The position numbers and the translations under genes were made by a program. The notes under the pieces were generated by a model. It saw only the letters and a list, made by a program, of their open reading frames with translations. It made no database searches and was not told where the DNA came from. Of a DNA stretch of 64,000 nt, positions 61,901-64,000 are shown in pieces. The stretch's first letter is position 1, and each line of letters starts with the position of its first letter. The stretch comes from Hedera helix. Its lineage: Eukaryota > Streptophyta > Magnoliopsida > Apiales > Araliaceae. The stretch lies in contig OX359266.1 in NCBI GenBank assembly GCA_947179155.2, positions 1,608,237 through 1,672,236 on the forward strand. Reading direction: 5' to 3'.

Positions 61901-62411
61901 AATGCAAAATACTGTGTAACAATAATTATTGAATTGATAATATAAAATATTATGCAGTGACAATTATCGATGAAATGATGCGTAACAGTTACGGTGTCAA
62001 TTATCAGACCAATAATATGAGACACTATGCAATACCGTGTGTTACTGTAGAGTACCGTGTGCTACAGAAAATACCATAAACTACCGTATGCTACTATTCT
62101 TTTATCACCGGTATTTTAACAGTTCCGTTGACTATTTTTATTTAAAAAGGTTACTTCTGTCGTTTTCTATATCCGACAAATATTCCGTTGTGGGGTCCAC
62201 CAATAATTTATTATTTCGGCGCCGTCGTACGGCACGAATATTCCCCGACCAAACGAATATTCCCCGACAAAGCGAATATTGTCCGACAAAATAAAATTTG
62301 CAGATAACATCCTTAACTTTTAACTTGATCGATTTAACCACTTATTGTTTCAAAAAAAATATATATGAAGAAAAATTAAATTTTGAATTTCATAAAATTT
62401 GGGGTCTTACA
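58925..62411 (-). mobile_element. LTR 2 of the tandem retroelement
   Basis: Same 3487-bp unit as LTR 1, shifted by 3775 bp. Only about five base differences from unit 1 were seen by eye: near 55167, 57315, 57910, 57955 and, in the internal region, 58666. Confidence 0.9.
61260..61267 (-). promoter_or_regulatory. TATA box of LTR 2 (minus strand)
   Basis: Identical TATAAATA context to 57485-57492, in the second LTR. Confidence 0.6.
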
Positions 62412-62699
62412 ACCTCCCCTCCTTATGAAATTTCGTCCCCGAAATTGACGTACCGGGCATTTCATAGTTATCCTCCTGATTTTCAGATGCCATACTAAAT
62501 TGTGGTCACAAAATAATTGTTAGTTCAAACAAACTGACCCATCACTTCCTGTTCCTACATTCAAATCGATTCATTAGATAAAAAAAAAAAAATCTAATTT
62601 AGGTTGGACACACTAGTGATTGATTCTATTCGTCTCTCCCCTCCTAGTTCTAACCCCAGATCTCCATTAAAGACCATATCCCTAAGCTCTGATACCAAC
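62412..62699 (-). mobile_element. Internal region 2 (288 bp)
   Basis: Same as internal region 1, with primer site (62697-62686) and polypurine tract. It reads CGTCCCCGAAATT where copy 1 has CGTCCGCGAAATT; the copy-2 form is the one usual in related gypsy elements, so copy 1 carries the mutation. Confidence 0.88.
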
Positions 62700-64000
62700 T
62701 GTGACGCCCCCAAATCTCGGCCCACACAGCCCAAACTTGAGTCGTCAAAAGACTACAACAAAATTATTACAACAAAGCACAACGTACTACAATACAGTGT
62801 ATAATAATACACAACTAAGTCTTCACTATTATTGCCACACTATTTTACAAAACGTGAAGACTATGATAACTATTCCTCGGACCCTCACTCCATTCCCCGG
62901 CTAGACCCTGTTATGTTTTCATCTCCTGTTGAAAAACAATGGAACAAAAGAAAGGGTGAGCTCAAATAGCCCAGTAAAGAATATCATGACTAAGATAATG
63001 ACGAATAAATTATCATTAGTCTTCAACAGTTGAGTTCTTGATAGAATACAATAGACTACAAGGTTTATATCAAAAACTGCAGTTAAATTCTTAAACAACG
63101 TTCAGATCAATAATAGCAGCGGAATGAGCAATCTATTAGAAGAATAATGCAGACTATAATGTCCACTCGCTTCTCTTTTTCGTAAAAACATCATCAACTT
63201 TTATCATCTGAAATACCATTAGTCATGATAATATAAATTCACAGTTCCTGATCATAATCATGCACATCAACAGTTCATCTTTGCACTACGGGCCAAAGAT
63301 ATTCAATATAGAACCAACGGTCATGATTATACCAGATTCAGCCTTTGGTCATAATCATACCAAACAACAGTTCATCTTTGCACTACGGGCCAAAGATATT
63401 CAATATAGTACCAACGGTCATGATTATACCAGATTCAGCCTTTGGTCATAATCATACCAAGCAACAGTTCATCTTTGCACTACGGGCCAAAGAGAACATT
63501 CACCACGTGCCATAAAAGACACCGAACAGATGTATCGCCTTTAACCTATTATATCGCCTTTAACCTATCATCTGTTCAACAAATATATCACATCTGTGCC
63601 CCCGGCCACAGATATTCACAACAGCTTGATTTTTGGATGATTAGAATGATATAAATGATGAACAGAAGAAATAGGATAACAATAAGTATCGGAAGTTTAC
63701 TTTGTACAGATTCAAATAATATCCAAATTGTCAACATGATGTGGAGTGAAATTTAAAAATGATATTCAAGATCCACAGTTCAGAATAACGGTTACAATTC
63801 AATAGAAAGGTTCACGTAAATAGGAAGGTTCAGTTGAAATAATGAAGTTCAACTATTATGGAACATATAATATTTTCAGGAATTATAGAAGCAATAGTTC
63901 CATAATAAATTTCGATTTAGGAGTATGAAAGAAAATAATATCCCTTACCGTAGCAGGTTTAATTAACAAAAGGTGAAGGAAATTAATACAAAGGGTTATT
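62700..64000 (-). mobile_element. LTR 3 (partial, runs off the window)
   Basis: The first 1301 bp (plus-strand order) of a third LTR in the same orientation. One substitution against the other copies was noticed (near 63312, A for C). The array therefore has at least three LTRs and two internal regions, and its right end is not seen. Confidence 0.9.

Noticed and set aside
55150..62699. Assembly duplication as the cause of the near-identical units
   Set aside because: Not excluded, but the copies carry distinct substitutions (for example near 57315, 58666 and 63312), which argues against a simple copy artefact. Long reads would settle it.
55151..63654. Open frames of 63-85 codons repeated three times (for example at 55151, 58926 and 62701)
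   Set aside because: They recur only because the 3775-bp unit repeats. They have no recognisable similarity and overlap tandem repeats inside the LTR.
1..64000. tRNA, rRNA or snoRNA genes
   Set aside because: No A/B box tRNA pattern or other RNA gene was recognised by reading; a dedicated scan was not possible.

Overview
This is a nuclear chromosome segment from a flowering plant, most likely a eudicot. The genes have many introns with GT..AG borders, the DNA between them is AT-rich, and the proteins closely match Arabidopsis families. The repeats are also typical of plants: Stowaway-like MITEs, hAT-like elements, copia and LINE remnants, and LTR retroelements primed by initiator tRNA-Met. 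The species cannot be fixed from the sequence alone.

Layout. 1-5470: gene-poor flank with microsatellites, two foldback elements, a Stowaway-like MITE and a LINE scrap. 5500-10260 (+): TOM1-like (VHS+GAT) ESCRT-0-type protein. 11138-17146 (+): nine-exon exostosin/GT47 glycosyltransferase. 17380-20543: two non-autonomous DNA elements, one a hAT-like element with 8-bp target duplications. 22000-28828 (+): cellulose synthase-like D (CSLD), with a scrambled copia remnant in its first coding intron. 29799-31817 (-): 60S ribosomal protein L9. 32500-34900 (+): dead LINE. 35332-36114 (+): single-exon fasciclin-like GPI-anchored protein. 36683-49081 (-): 14-exon sugar transporter of the vacuolar glucose transporter (VGT1) type, with an LTR retroelement in intron 2. 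50651-54282 (-): five-exon complex I subunit NDUFA12/B17.2. 54829-64000: a tandem array of an unusual LTR retroelement that runs off the window.

The genes are independent housekeeping and cell-wall genes, not an operon. From memory, their order recalls two duplicated Arabidopsis segments: TOL1, exostosin, CSLD2 and a fasciclin-like gene near At5g16880-At5g16920, and CSLD3, VGT1 and B17.2 near At3g03050-At3g03100. The window may therefore preserve the unfractionated ancestral order. Three genes concern the cell wall or surface (GT47, CSLD, fasciclin-like); the others concern endosomal sorting, translation, vacuolar sugar transport and respiration.

The most unusual object is the array at the right end. 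On the minus strand each unit has a 3487-bp LTR (TG..CA) and an internal region of only 288 bp that keeps a tRNA-Met primer site, a polypurine tract and what looks like the last codons of a Ty3/gypsy polyprotein. Units repeat every 3775 bp with shared LTRs (LTR-int-LTR-int-LTR...) and differ at only a handful of bases. An older, inverted 321-bp piece of the same LTR lies at the left border.
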